A DNA stretch of 64,000 bases from Ailanthus altissimus. Lineage: Eukaryota > Streptophyta > Magnoliopsida > Sapindales > Simaroubaceae. This document shows positions 11,001 through 22,905 of the stretch, piece by piece. The first letter of the stretch is position 1; each line of letters opens with the position of its first letter. Below the pieces are notes generated by a model. It saw nothing but the letters and a program-made list of their open reading frames with translations, did not search any database and was not told where the DNA came from. Location: NCBI GenBank assembly GCA_946807835.1, contig OX327697.1, positions 13,898,001 through 13,962,000 on the forward strand, in the 5' to 3' direction. Made by a program: the position numbers and the translations under genes.

Positions 11001-11990
11001 TTTCCTCGTTTCCCGAATCTTAGTACTCCCTTCCTTATCGATATCTTTAGAAAGACCTTATCAGCAATATGAAACTCCAAGTCTCTTCTCTTATTATCTG
11101 CATAACTCTTCTGTCTACCGTTAGTTATTTTCAACCTCTACTTAAAAACTTGAATCTTTTCTGAAGTAATCTGAACAATTTCTAGGCTGGTCAGCTTCCT
11201 TTCATCTACCTCGTCCCAACAAACTGGAGTTCTGCACTTCCTTCTATACAATGCTTCATATGATGCCATCCCGATGCTAGTCTGGTAGCTATTATTGTAG
11301 GCGAACTCCATCAGTGGTAGATGAGTATCCTAACTCCTCTTGAACTCCATAACACACGCTCTAAGCATATCCTCGAGTATCTGAATTATCCGCTCAAATT
11401 GGCCATTCGCTTATAGATGAAAGGTTGTACTGAAATTTAATTTAGTGCCTATAGCTATCTGTAACTGGGCCAAAATCGGGAAGTGAACCGTGGATCACTA
11501 TTTAACACAATGGATACTAGAACGCCATGGAGTTGTACATCTACATACAACTGGGCCAATTTATCTAAGGAATAATTGCTTCTAATGGGTAGAAAATGGG
11601 CAGATTTCATCAGTTTATCAACAATTACCCATATTGCGTCATTGCCTCTCTGGCTACCTAGAAGTCATACCACGAAATCTATCGGTATTCTCTCCCATTT
11701 TCACTCAGGAATCAAAAGAGGTTGTAAAAGCCCTACAGGTTTCTGATGCTCATCATTTACTTACTGGCAAGTTAGGCATCGTGAGATAAATTCGGTTATA
11801 TCTTTCTTCATGCCCTTCCACCAGTAGTGCTCTTTTAAGGTATAGTACATCTTTGTGCTCCCTGGATGCATAACATATGCAAAAGAATGAGCTTCTTCCA
11901 TCATCTCTCTTCTTAACTCATTTACATCCAATACACATAATCTTCGACCCAAGGTTACTACACCATCCTCGGTCACTAAAAGATCTTTCG
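11000..11990 (-). pseudogene. Integrase of element C (HHCC zinc finger and DDE core), decayed
   Basis: The open piece at 11,761-11,976 reads LRREMMEEAHSFAYVMHPG, then STKMYYTLKEHYWWKGMKK and CLTCQ. This is the integrase zinc-binding motif, with the HPG...YWW...CLTC spacing of gypsy elements. Further along the minus strand (11,700-11,000) the core can be followed in broken frames, including the region matching IWVIVDKL and the SYADNKRRDL motif before the C-terminal domain. Many stops and frameshifts make it non-functional. Confidence 0.85.
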
Positions 11991-12740
11991 CTGCCTCAAC
12001 TCGATTTCACCCTTTAATTTAACTACCTGTTGATCTTGAGTTTGTAGTTCTCTTATTCGATTAACCAATATCGAACGGACCTAAATTGTGGCTAATAGTG
12101 CTCCCGAATTTGACAATTCTAATTTTACACAAAAAGACCTCAATTCTATCAGCATTGATAGATATGCGACCTTCAAGTGAGCTATTGAACCGACAGGCTT
12201 TCTATTGAGAGTATCTGTTACCATATTAGCTTTTCCCGAATGGTACTCCAAGGTGCACCATAAACTTTAGCCACCTTCTTTTCCTCATATTCAATTCTTT
12301 CAGGGTGAACAAGTACTGCAAGCTTTTATGGTCCGTAAAGATCTTACAAGGAACCCCATACAAATAATGCATCCAAATTCTTAAAGCAAAAATAATTACA
12401 GCTAGTTCTAGGTCATGTGTAGGATAATTCTATTCATGCTTCTTTAATTGTCTGGAAGCATAGGCTATTACTTTCTCCTTCTACATCAGCATACAACCTA
12501 TACCCTGCTTGGAAGTATTACAATATATGGTAAATCCGTCTTTCCCTTATGGAAGTGTAAGCATTGGGCTCAAAGTCAACCTTCACTTTAGCTTTTCGAA
12601 ACTCTATTGGCACGCTTTTGACCACACAAACTTCTCTTCTTTCTGGGTTAGTTTAGTCAGAGGAGTGGCTATCTTTGAAAATCCCTTTACAAACTTTCTA
12701 TAATACCCAGACAAACCCAAGAAACTACGAACCTTCATCA
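11990..12740 (-). pseudogene. RNase H region of element C, decayed
   Basis: Minus-strand frames between RT and integrase give recognisable pieces of the RNase H domain. These include a Y.SRQLK-like segment near 12,450, [15 protein letters not shown] near 12,400, and [20 protein letters not shown] near 12,320, which contains the FTDHKSL active-site motif. It is split by frameshifts. The plus-strand open frame at 12,509-12,703 is a shadow of it. Confidence 0.8.
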
Positions 12741-13560
12741 CATTCGTGGGTTGTCTCCAATTCACTATGGCTTCAATCTTCTAAGGATCTACTGTACCCC
12801 TATTGCAGAGATTACATGACCCAAAAATGCAACTTTATCTAGCCAGAACTGGCATTTACTGAGTTTGGCGTATAGTCGATGCTCCCTTAAGGTTCTTAAA
12901 ACAATCCTCAGATGTTCTGCGTGGTTTTCCTTACTGCTTGAATAAACTAGTATATCATCAATAAATACTATCACAAATTGATCTAAATGGGATCGAAACC
13001 TCTATTCATAAGATCCATAAAAGTGGCTGGGGCATTAGTCAGCCTAAAAGGCATAATCAAGGATTTATAATGCCTGTATTGGGTCTTAAATGCCGTATTA
13101 GGAACATCTTCCTCCTGAATTTTTAGTTGATGATAGCCTGACCACAGATCTATCTTGAAAAATACTCTAGCCCCCTGTAGCTGATCAAACAAATCATCAA
13201 TTCACAGAAGTGGATATTGATTATGTACTCTTACTTTATTCAGTTCTATGTAATCAATGCATAATCTCATACTTCCGTCTTTCTTCTTTACAAACAAAAT
13301 CAATGGCCCTCAAGGAGAAGTACTCAATCTGATAAAACCCTTATTTGCCAACTCTTCTATCTGAACCTTCAGTTCTTTCAATTTTGAAAGAGCGATTCTG
13401 TAGGGTGTTTTGGAAATTGGTTGCGTTCTAGGGGCTATTTCTATTCGAAACTCTATTTCTCTATTTGGAGGTAAGCCCGAAAGATCATTTGGGAATACAT
13501 TCGAAAACTCTCTAACCATTGAAATATCCCCTAATTTCATTCCACCATTTCTTACTTCGA
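12740..13560 (-). pseudogene. Reverse transcriptase of element C, decayed but easily recognised
   Basis: Three open pieces (13,310-13,540, 12,983-13,192 and 12,789-12,974) follow each other on the minus strand. They carry [78 protein letters not shown], then [20 protein letters not shown] and [19 protein letters not shown]. The F-I-D-D box supplies the catalytic aspartates, and KIDL and the GYHQ motif are intact. Sequence style and the chromodomain tail place it in the Tekay/Del clade of chromoviruses. Confidence 0.92.
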
Positions 13561-13699
13561 TAGCATAAACTAAATACCCCTGACAGGACTTTCAAAGCAT
13601 CTTTCTTGCCCTCATTACCAACACCATGTTGACGGGAAGTGATTTTCACACCCCACAAAAAATGACTTCTTTTTTCCCTAGGCTACATAATCTAACTTC

Positions 13700-14000
13700 T
13701 TTTCAAAAATAATCCATTGAGGCCCAATATTTAGACAATCAATCCATCCCTAAAATCACATCAAAATCATTGATGGCCAGCACAATTAAATCCGCCATGA
13801 ATTCTTGGCCCTCAATACTAATTTTACTACCCCTAAACACCATTTCCGTTACAATGGAGTCTCCTGTATGAAGAGACACTACTACTGCACAATCTAATAA
13901 CTGGGGCACTATACTTGCATTTGCAGCAAACGCCATGAAATAAAAGAATGGGTCGCTCCAACATCTATCAGTACATAAGCATCTCGATCAAATTTGACAT
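13700..14000 (-). pseudogene. Aspartic protease of element C
   Basis: On the minus strand YVLIDVGATHSFIS gives the retropepsin active site, with Val where Ser or Thr is usual. It is followed by an open frame (13,936-13,739) with PQLLDCAVVVSLHTGDSIVT, then MVFRGSKISIEGQEF and LIVLAINDFDVILGMD. The last is the conserved FDVILGMDWL-type end of the domain. It lies between gag and RT as expected. Confidence 0.88.
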
Positions 14001-14189
14001 CATACCTATCACAACTTCTGAGGCTGCATCCGCCTCCTGTTGAGTTACTGCAAATACCCTAGCCTGGGTATGAGGTCTACCTTACGGTGCTCTGGATGAT
14101 CCTCTTTGACTAGCTCCCCTTTTAGGCTGGCCTAAGCTACTCAGCCTTATGAATTAGGAACCACATTGAATCTGTCCTCGGTCACCACT

Positions 14190-15060
14190 GGTTTATCCCA
14201 GAGCTAGTGATCGATCTTTCAGCTTACTACTAGCTCCATCATTTAGGCAATCTTTTATGTAGTGGCCCTCTTGACCACACTTATAACAACCGGTAGTCCC
14301 CTTTCTACAATTCCCTGAATGGGCCTTGCCACATTTATTATACATCAAAAAATTCTTCCAACTCTCTTTAGTCCTTCGGGATCTAGCCGATGGTTGCCTA
14401 ACGAAAGCTTGACTGGATTGAGCTCTCTGGCTTGGTTTTAGACTGCTAGACCATGTAAATCTTTCCTCTGTTCTTACAAATTTACTAGGTTCTCCCCAAG
14501 AACCACCTATCCAGCCCTTTTTCTGGCCCAACTAGTTCAGTTTAAGAATGACTGTCATGCTTCTTTCAACTCGAGTTGCAACTTTCACCAATGCTCCATA
14601 CTGAGTGTGAGCTACCAATACCACGTAAGCCCTAATTCGAGGATTGAGGGTCACTGTAAACCGATTGGCCTTCTGCTCTTCATTATCAGCTACAAAAAGA
14701 ATGACACGAAAGAGCTCTGAAAACTTCTTCTCGTATTTTGCTACCAAGAGAGAACCTTGTTTTAGCTTGAAGAACTCTTCTATCTTTGCATCTTTATAAT
14801 TTTTAAGGTAAAACCTATTCAGAAATTCCCCTTAGAAAAGTACCCAAGACACCCTATCGGCATTCCTCCTTTGTAAGGCCTTCCACCAGTCTTTCGCCTC
14901 TTCCTTCAATAGGAATATAGAGTATACAACCATCTGCTCTTCTGTGCAATCTATAACCTGGAAATTTTCTTCATTGTTCTCTAACCAAGATAGGGCTCTC
15001 TCAAGGTCTCCTGTACCAGCATACGGCTTAACGCCCAATTTCTTGGCACGCTTAATGGAT
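14190..15060 (-). pseudogene. gag of element C with CCHC zinc knuckle
   Basis: Three open pieces on the minus strand (15,038-14,832, 14,747-14,532 and 14,531-14,193) give GDLERALSWLENNEENFQVI, LKEEAKDWWKAL, MVAKYEKKFSELFR and RFTVTLNPRIRAYV, then the zinc knuckle CYKCGQEGHYIKDC near residue 85 of the last piece. The capsid-like part and the knuckle have the normal chromovirus order. Stops and frameshifts separate the pieces. Confidence 0.88.
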
Positions 15061-15402
15061 ACTTCTACCTCTCTTGGCTACTGAATCACTGCAGCAAGCA
15101 TCTGGGCCATCTGAGCTACATTTATGTTTCTACCCTCTGGCTCGGCAGGCTGAGATGACTCAGGAAGGGTCTGAGGCGTAGAAATATTTACCGACTCATT
15201 CCCCCGCTCTTCTTCAAATGCAAGAGCCTATGTAGCTGCTTTCTTAGTATGTGGACCCTTACGATATTTTTTGTGAATTTAGTGATGCAAATGATTATCA
15301 AATGCATAGAATTCAATTTAATAAACTTAGAAAAATATGCATGCAATTTTCAAGAATCTCATTCTAAAAATAAACTTTTTAACTAAAAACTTCAAAAACT
15401 GA

Positions 15403-15414
15403 GCTCTGATACTA
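15403..15414 (-). other. Primer-binding site of element C (initiator Met tRNA type)
   Basis: On the minus strand TAGTATCAGAGC follows the 5' LTR end (GGTCTTGTCA) after a 3-base spacer. It differs by one base from TGGTATCAGAGC, the standard sequence complementary to plant initiator tRNA-Met. Confidence 0.85.
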
Positions 15415-15417
15415 CTC

Positions 15418-17868
15418 TGACAAGACCCACCACGAGACCCTCTACTGTAGATCCTAGCGGCCCTATCGGGTACTCCGATGGAAGTTTCTCAGAATTTAAT
15501 TATGTAAGTTGAGAAATTCTGCAAGGCGAACCTCTTTTTAGTTCTCGCTATTACTGAGAAAATCTTGTAATATATATGAAAATGACTTCTTAATTTTTTT
15601 TTTGAAAAGGAAGAGTTTCCCCTGTCTTTTTGAAAATCCGATACAAAACCTGTAAAGAAATTGCACTTCTATTTCAAATTGTTTCTCAATACTACCAAAT
15701 AGGACCTCTAGTCCTTTTCAAAAACAAATTCAACTCAACTCAATAATTTCATTTTGAACACAAAACTGGCATACTAACAAAAAGTGAAATGATCAACAGA
15801 ATATCCAGACCTCTTCTTGTTTATAAAAAATATGTACAACACAAGCCTAGAACTACTATGCAGAAAGCAAAAAGAGTGCTACTTAGCACATTTACATTTA
15901 CAAAAATGATCTTTAGATTTGGCTAACTAATTCGCAGTAGAAGAATCAACAGCTTGCGTATCGAGACTTGCACCTAAAAGGGGGGTTTAGAGAATATAAT
16001 ACACAAACGAGTGAGCTAAATGAGCTCAGTTAGTGCATTTAAGATTTCAAATAAAATAAAATTCTGCATAGATATTAAATTCTAAAAGACATGCATAAAT
16101 CATGCTTCTAAAACTTGTATAAAGCTGTAAAATAGTTTTTAACTTCATATGCCGATGAAATCTTACCGAGCGGATTTTATTTACATCTTCGAAAAATAAT
16201 ATCCAAAATCTGTAAGACATAATAACTAGTATGTACACATAAATGCCTAATATGCAATCGGTAGATCGAAAATTATTAAAGCCCTCGCTCAGCGATTTTC
16301 TTTCTAAACTGTACCAATGGTAACCCTAAAGCTCTATACTCATGCAACGACTCAACTAGCACCGCACAACGTAAGTAGGTTATGGGGCGTCTCAACTAAC
16401 AACACCTACTATGACATCTCAAAACATCTTACTGGCTATGCAGTAGAATCCTACATCGCATACATATAGTGAGACAATACCTCTACACATAGAGCCACTC
16501 GTATAACTTGGCAACCTGACTACCCGGAGTTAGTGACACGCCTTCCAATACCTACCCATGTGTACAAAATATACTGATCGAGTCTTAAACCATCACCACC
16601 ACTATAATCTGAGGGTACCAATGCCCTTTGAAACTAATGTAGTAGTTTTAAAATTATTTCTTAAACCGAACATGTAAATGCATATCTATAGATATATATC
16701 AAAATCGTAAATCATGTTTATGCATTAAAAGCATATAAAACATAAAATTTCAATATGCGAAAACATATTAAACGAAAGATAAATAATGACAGATTTTTCA
16801 CTCACAACTGCTCCGAGTTCAATTTCGCTTCGAGGTTTGCCCAATAATTCAACCAAAACAAAACTCAAACCCTATAATCCCCTAAATGGCCGAATTTCGC
16901 CCAACTCACCCAACACATTTCTTTTCTCAATTTCTTGTTCCAATAGCATCAAAATCAAACCAATTTCATACTAATGCCCTAATTAGAACCAATTGAAGTT
17001 TCTACATCAAAGTCACCCAAAACTCTAATTCTTACCTTACTAGTTTCTTTAATTTGATGACTCTTTTAAACTCTACACTTGAATTCAACTCAATGTAAAT
17101 CAAGAATACACATAAGAATATTAATTAAAGCAATCTTGAAAATTCACACATACATCACTACAAAACAATGCTTTTCTTACCTCTTTTCTTTGGGTTTTCA
17201 CTAATGGAAGCTTCAATTGATCTTAAGAACTTGTGTTTGGCATTATTTTGGCTTGATCAAGCAAGAAACCTCATGAAATCACTTTGGGTTTTACTGTAGC
17301 AGCACCCCTTTCACCTTGGCCGAATTTCCTCTCTTTCTACCCTAAATGTCTTTGATTTTTACTTAATCAAAATTCTACACACTTCCTCCTTATATAGTGC
17401 TCTCCCAAAAGTCCAATTTGCCCTTCAACTAACTCTAAATTTCTAAATTTCCAATAGTTCAAAATAGAAGGATTTAATTGGTTCCTTTCTAACTATTTAG
17501 TTAGAATAGTCAAAGGAACTAACTAAACTTCCAACTTGGCAATCCATGAAATTGTCTCTAATTGGTCTATTCTCTAACATATGGATTGTGTTTCTCAACA
17601 AAGGCTTGTTCCATGCATAACCCTTAAATTAAAATTTATATACTAAATTAAAATTTCCTTTTTCCAAGCCAATAGAGAATTTTAAAAAATATTCTAGGGT
17701 CGTCTGATGCTTCGACCGAGTGAAATTACCAAATTAGGTCTAATATCTCTTACGCGCACCATAAAAAAATATTTCTAATAGGGTTAGAATCGGGTAACCC
17801 TACGGTGTCTTTATTACTATATGTCAAAATTTAGGCACCAATACTACTAATAGGGATTGGATATTACA
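15418..17868 (-). repeat. 5' LTR of element C (family A), with a 290-base internal deletion
   Basis: TGACAAGACCC at 15,418 to ATATTACA at 17,868 in plus orientation, 2,451 bases. Against the 3' LTR it lacks about 290 bases at about 16,840, where CGCTTCGAGG jumps to TTTGCCCAATAATTCAACC. The right boundary has no TSD and abuts another piece of the same LTR family. Confidence 0.88.
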
Positions 17869-19095
17869 TTTAAAACTTTTATAAATGCTAAAATTCCAAT
17901 TAAACTAATAAGCGCCCTAATTGTCTTTCGAGGCCCGGATGATCCGCTTTCTGATTTTTCATTACGAAGCCATTCAATCTTATTTAATCTAGTTTAATTC
18001 ACCATCCGAAGCCATAAGAATTATTAAAGACCGTATAAATTTGGTTGGATATAATTGCCCTTCACCTTACCAAAATTGACAGTTATGTCCTATTTTCTTC
18101 ATTCTTGATTTTCCATCTACCATATACATTCAATTTATATAAGGTACCATTTATACACAACAATTCAACCAAAACACAACTCAAGCTCTATAATCCCCTA
18201 AGTGGCCGAATTTACCTTCTCCACCAAACACACTTCTTTTCTCAATTTCTTATTCAATAGCATCCAAATCAAGTCAATTTAATTCTAATGCCCTAATTGT
18301 AACCAATTGAAGTTTTTACATCAAAGTCACCCAAAACCATAATTCTTACCTTACTAATTTCTTTAATTTGACGACTTCTTTAAGCTCCACACTTAAATTA
18401 AACTCAATCTAAATCAAGAACACACACAAGAACATTAATTGAAGTCATCATGGAAAATTCATCCTACACCATTATCAAATAGTGCTTTTCTGACCTCTTT
18501 TCCTTGATTTATCACTATTGGAAGCTTCAACTGAAAAATCATGAAATAACTTTGGGTTTTACTATAGCAGTGTCACCGGTCTCTTTACACTTCCACTTTA
18601 TATATAGTCCCCTCTCAAGTGTCCAATTTTTTCCTCAACTTACTCTAAATTTCTAATTTGCTATTGGTTAGAAAGTAAATATTTAATTGGTTAGACCTAA
18701 ATTGGTTCCTTTGTAACTATTTGGTTAGAATAGTCAAAGGATCTAACTAGACTTCTAACTTGGCAATCTATAAAATTGTCTCTAATTGGTCCATTATCTA
18801 ACATATGGATTGTGTTTCTCAACAAAAGCTAGTTTCATGCATAACCCTTAACTAGAAATTCATGTAGTAAATTAAAATTTTATTTTCCAAGCCAATAGAG
18901 AAAAATTCCAAAAATAATTTATGGCCATTCGACGCTCCAATCAAGTGTAAAATTACCAATTTAGGTCTAATACCTCTCACGCGCACTATATAAAAAATAT
19001 TTTCTAATAGGGTTAGAATCGGTTAACCATACGGTGTCTTATTGCTTTATATCGAAATCTAGGCACCATTACTACTAATAGGGATTGAATATTAC
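17869..19095 (-). repeat. Truncated family A LTR fragment
   Basis: It begins inside the LTR (TTTAAAACTTTTATAAATGC matches the region near 9,315) and runs to the normal LTR edge, GAATATTACA, at 19,095. It contains the region that the neighbouring 15,418-17,868 LTR has lost. It joins directly to RT sequence with shared bases at the junction. Confidence 0.85.
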
Positions 19096-19975
19096 ACTAT
19101 GGCTTCAATCTTCTAGGGATCTACAGTTACCCCATCTGCAGAAACAACATGTCCCAAAAATGTAATTCTGTCTAGTCAAAATTAACATGTACTGCGTTTG
19201 GCGCATAGCCGATACTCCCTTAAAGTTTGCAAAATAATCCTCAAATGTTTTGCGTGTTCTTCCTTACTGCTTGAATAAATCAGTATATCATCAATAATTA
19301 CTATCACAAACTGGTCTAAATAAGACTAAAAAATTCTGTTCATAAGATCTATAAAAATGGCTGGGGCATTAGTCAGCCCAAAAGGCATGACCAAGAATTC
19401 ATAGTGCCCGTATCATGTCCTAAAGGTCGTCTTGGGAACATCTTCCTCCCAAATTTTTAATTAATGATAGCCAAACCTTAAATCTATCTTAGAAAATACT
19501 CTTGTCCTCTGTAGTTGATTAAACAGATCATTAATTCTCGAAAGTGGGTATTGATTACGTATTGTTACTTTATTCAGTTCTCTATAATCAATGCACAATC
19601 TCATACTTCCATATTACTTCTTTACAAATAAGAACGGTGCCCCCCAAGGAGATGTACTCGGCCTAATGAAACCCTTATCCACTAACTCTTCCGTCTGAAC
19701 CTTCAATTCTTTCAATTCTGAAGAAGACATTCTGTAGGGGGTTTTAGAAATTGGTTCGTTTCGGGGGCTAATTCTATTTGAAACTCTACTTCCCTATTTG
19801 GGGGTAATCCCGAAAGATCATCTGGGAACACATCTAGAAATTCTTGAACCACCGGAATTCCTCCAATTTAGTTCCACCATCTCTTGCTTCCATAAAATAA
19901 ACTAGATATCTCTAACACGAATTTTGAAGCATCTTCCTTGCCCTCATAACGGACAACATACTGGCAGAAAACTTT
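19096..19975 (-). pseudogene. Second copy of family A RT region (element D fragment)
   Basis: The sequence matches 12,768 to about 13,640 of element C in the same orientation. It includes the stretches encoding the IDDIL box, the LTNAP motif and the FKIDL motif, all more decayed than in C. It starts with CTATGGCTTCAATCTTCT at the equivalent of C 12,768 and ends in the sequence upstream of RT. No open frame of useful length remains. Confidence 0.85.
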
Positions 19976-20815
19976 ATCACTAACCTAAAACTTTAAGTCT
20001 CTTCTTCGATTGTCTATGTAACTCTTCTGTCTATCATTAGCTATTTTCAATCTCTACCTGATAACTTGAATCGTTTTTGAAGTATTTCACCTACCTCATC
20101 CCAATAAACTGGAGTTCTACACTTTCTTCCATACAATGCTTCATATGGTGCTATCCCGATGCTAGTTTGGTAGCTATTATTGTAGGCAAACTCCATCAGT
20201 AGCGGATGGGTATCCCAGCTCCCCTTAAACTGGCCATCCTCGAGTATCTAAATTATCCTCGAGTATAATTAACACACACTCTAAGCATATCCTTGAGTAT
20301 CTAAATTATCCGCTCAGACTGACCATCTGTCTGTGGATGAAAGGCCGTACTGAAATTTAGTTTAGTGCCTATCGTTTTCTATAAACTGGGCCAAAATCGA
20401 GAAGTAAACTGTGGATCCCTATCTAACACAATGGAAACTGGAACGCCATAGAGTTGTTCCACCTCATCTACATACAACTAGGCCAATTTATCTAAGGAAT
20501 AATTGCTTTTAATGGGCAGAAAATTGACAGATTTTGTTAGTCTATCAATAATTACCCATATTGCGTTATTGCCTCTCTAGCTACGCGAAAGTCTTATCAT
20601 GAAATTCATCAGTATTCTCTCACATTTCCACTCAAGAATCAGAAGGGATTGTAAGAGCCCTGCAGGTTTCTAATGCCCAGCCTTTACTTGCTAGCAAGAT
20701 AGGCATCTTGAGACAAATTTGGTTAAATCTTTCTTCATGCCTTTCCACCAATAGTGCTCTTTTAGGGTACAGTACATTTTTGTGCTCCCTTGATGCATAG
20801 CATATGTAAAAACCA
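19976..20815 (-). pseudogene. Second copy of family A integrase region, in swapped order
   Basis: It matches about 11,066 to 11,880 of element C in the same orientation, from AAGTCTCTTCTTCGATTG to the zinc-finger segment. In C this region lies 5' of RT in plus coordinates, whereas here it lies 3' of it. The piece contains a short local duplication near 20,230-20,300 (two copies of CTCGAGTAT). It then joins a family A LTR in mid-sequence at about 20,815. Confidence 0.85.
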
Positions 20816-22905
20816 TGCTTCTACAACTTTTATAAAACTGTAAAATGATTTCTAATGTCATATGCTGATGAAAACTTGCCGAGTAGGTTTTATTTACATC
20901 TTTGAAAAATCATATCCAAAATTTGTAAGACATAATAACTACTATGCATATATATAAATGCATAATGTGCGTTCGGTAACTCAAAAACTATTAAAGTCCT
21001 CGCTCGACCATTTTCTTTCTAAACTGTACCCATGGTAACCCTAAAACTCTATACTCATGCGATGACTCAACTAGCACCGCACAATGTGAGTAGGTCACAG
21101 GGCATCTAAACTAACACCACCCATTGTGACATCTCAAGACATCTTACTGGCTATGGAGTGAAATCCTACATCGCCTACATATAGCGAGACAATACCACGT
21201 ACACATAGAGAGACTCATATGATCGACAACCCGACTTTTCAGAGTTAGTGACACGCCCCTCAATACTTGCCTATGCGTACAGGATATACCGGCCGGGTCT
21301 TAAACTATCACCACAACTATAAATCTAAGGGTACCAATGGCCTTTGAAACTAATATAGTAGTTTTAAAATTTTTCCTAAACCGAACATATAAATGCTAGG
21401 GATATATACATCAAAACAGTAAATCATGTTTACGCATTAAAAGTACATAAAACATACAATTTTAATATGCGAAAACATATTAAACGAAAGATAAACCATG
21501 ACAGATTTTTGCTCACCAACCGCTCTGAGCTCAATTCTTCTCCGAATTTAACTTCCTTTACCGATCTTGATTTTCATCACCCAAACGCCATATATGACAT
21601 TTAGAACCTTTATAATCACTAAAATTTTACTTAGCTAATAAGCACCCTAATCAGCTTACAAAGCCCGAATGGATACCACTTTTCAATTTTTATTTACAAA
21701 GTCATTCCATCTTGTTTAATTCACCATCCGACGCCATATAAATTGCTTAATACCCTATAAATTAGGTTGGACATAATTGCCCTTCACCTTACCAAAATTG
21801 ACAACTATGTCCTATTTTCTTCATTTTTGATTTTTCATCAACCATATACATCCCATTGATACAAGGAATGATTATAAACAACAATTTAACCAAAACACAA
21901 CTCAACCCTAAAAATCCCTAATTGGCCAAAATTACCATCTTCACCTAATAAATTTCTTTTCTCAATTTCTTGTTCCAATAGCATCCAAATCATGCACATT
22001 TAATTCTAATGCCCTAATAACATCCAATTAAAGTTTCTACAATAAATTCACACCAAACCCTAATTCTTTCCTTACCAATTCCTTTACTTTGATGAGTCTT
22101 TTAAACTCCACACTTGAATTCAACTCAACCTACGTCAATAATTCACACCAAAAATACAAATTGAAGTGATCTTGAAAAATCATAAGCCACTATCACTAGA
22201 TAAGATTTTTCTTACCTCTTTTTCTTAGGGTTTCACTAATGGAAGCTTCAATAGTCCTTAAGAACTTGTATTTGGCTTTGTTTTGACTTGATCATGCATG
22301 AAATATCATGAAAAAGCCTTGGGTTTTAATGTAGCATCATCTCACTCTCTTTGCCAAATTTCCTCTCCTTTAGCTCTCAATGTCTTTGTTTTTCATTTGC
22401 CAAATTCTTACACACTTCTTCTTTATATAGTGCTATACCAAAAAGTTCAATTTACCTCTTAACTAATTTTAAATTTCTAAATTGCCATTAGGTCAAAATA
22501 GAAGGATTTAATTTGTTCCTTTCTAACTATTTAGTTAGAATAGTCAAAAGAACTAACTAGACCTCCAACTTGGCAATCCATTAACTTGTCTCTAATTGGT
22601 CCATTTTCTAACATATGGATTGTGTTTCTTAACAAAGACTTGTTTCATGCACAACCCTTAAATGAAAATTCATGTATTAACTTAAAATTTCCTTTTTCAA
22701 GCTAATAAAGAAAATTTTCAAAAATATTCCATAACTGTCCGACGCTCTGACCGAGTGTGAAATTATCAATTTAGGTCTAATACCTCTCACGCACACCATA
22801 AAAAAAAATTACTAATAGGATTTTAATCGGGTAACCTTGCGGTGTCTTTATTATTTTATACCAAAATCTAGGCACCTATACTACTAATAGTGATCGGATA
22901 TTACA
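20816..22905 (-). repeat. Truncated family A LTR closing the composite
   Basis: From CCATGCTTCTACAAC, deep inside the LTR, to the normal edge GATCGGATATTACA at 22,905. The terminal 650 or so bases next to the PBS are missing. Its outer edge abuts copia integrase and the AACCA duplication. It is about as long as, and clearly related to, the inverted copy at 28,993-31,115. Confidence 0.88.

Larger units (their letters stand above)
483..22905 (-). mobile_element. Composite Tekay/Del-like gypsy chromovirus (family A): LTR-internal-LTR-LTR fragment-internal-LTR
   Basis: The block starts with TGACAAGACCC and ends with GGATATTACA, the two ends of one LTR family in minus orientation, and it has matching 5-bp flanks. 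Inside are a full LTR (483-10,600, split by element B), a complete but decayed internal region (10,601-15,417), a second LTR (15,418-17,868), a partial LTR (17,869-19,095), a rearranged piece of internal region (19,096-20,815) and a truncated LTR (20,816-22,905). The inner LTR boundary at 17,868 has no TSD. The multimeric order inside one TSD points to LTR-LTR recombination or aberrant reverse transcription rather than two separate insertions. That mechanism is inference. Confidence 0.75.

Noticed and set aside
12509..12703. Plus-strand frame opposite the RNase H region
   Set aside because: Shadow of the element C pol gene on the minus strand.
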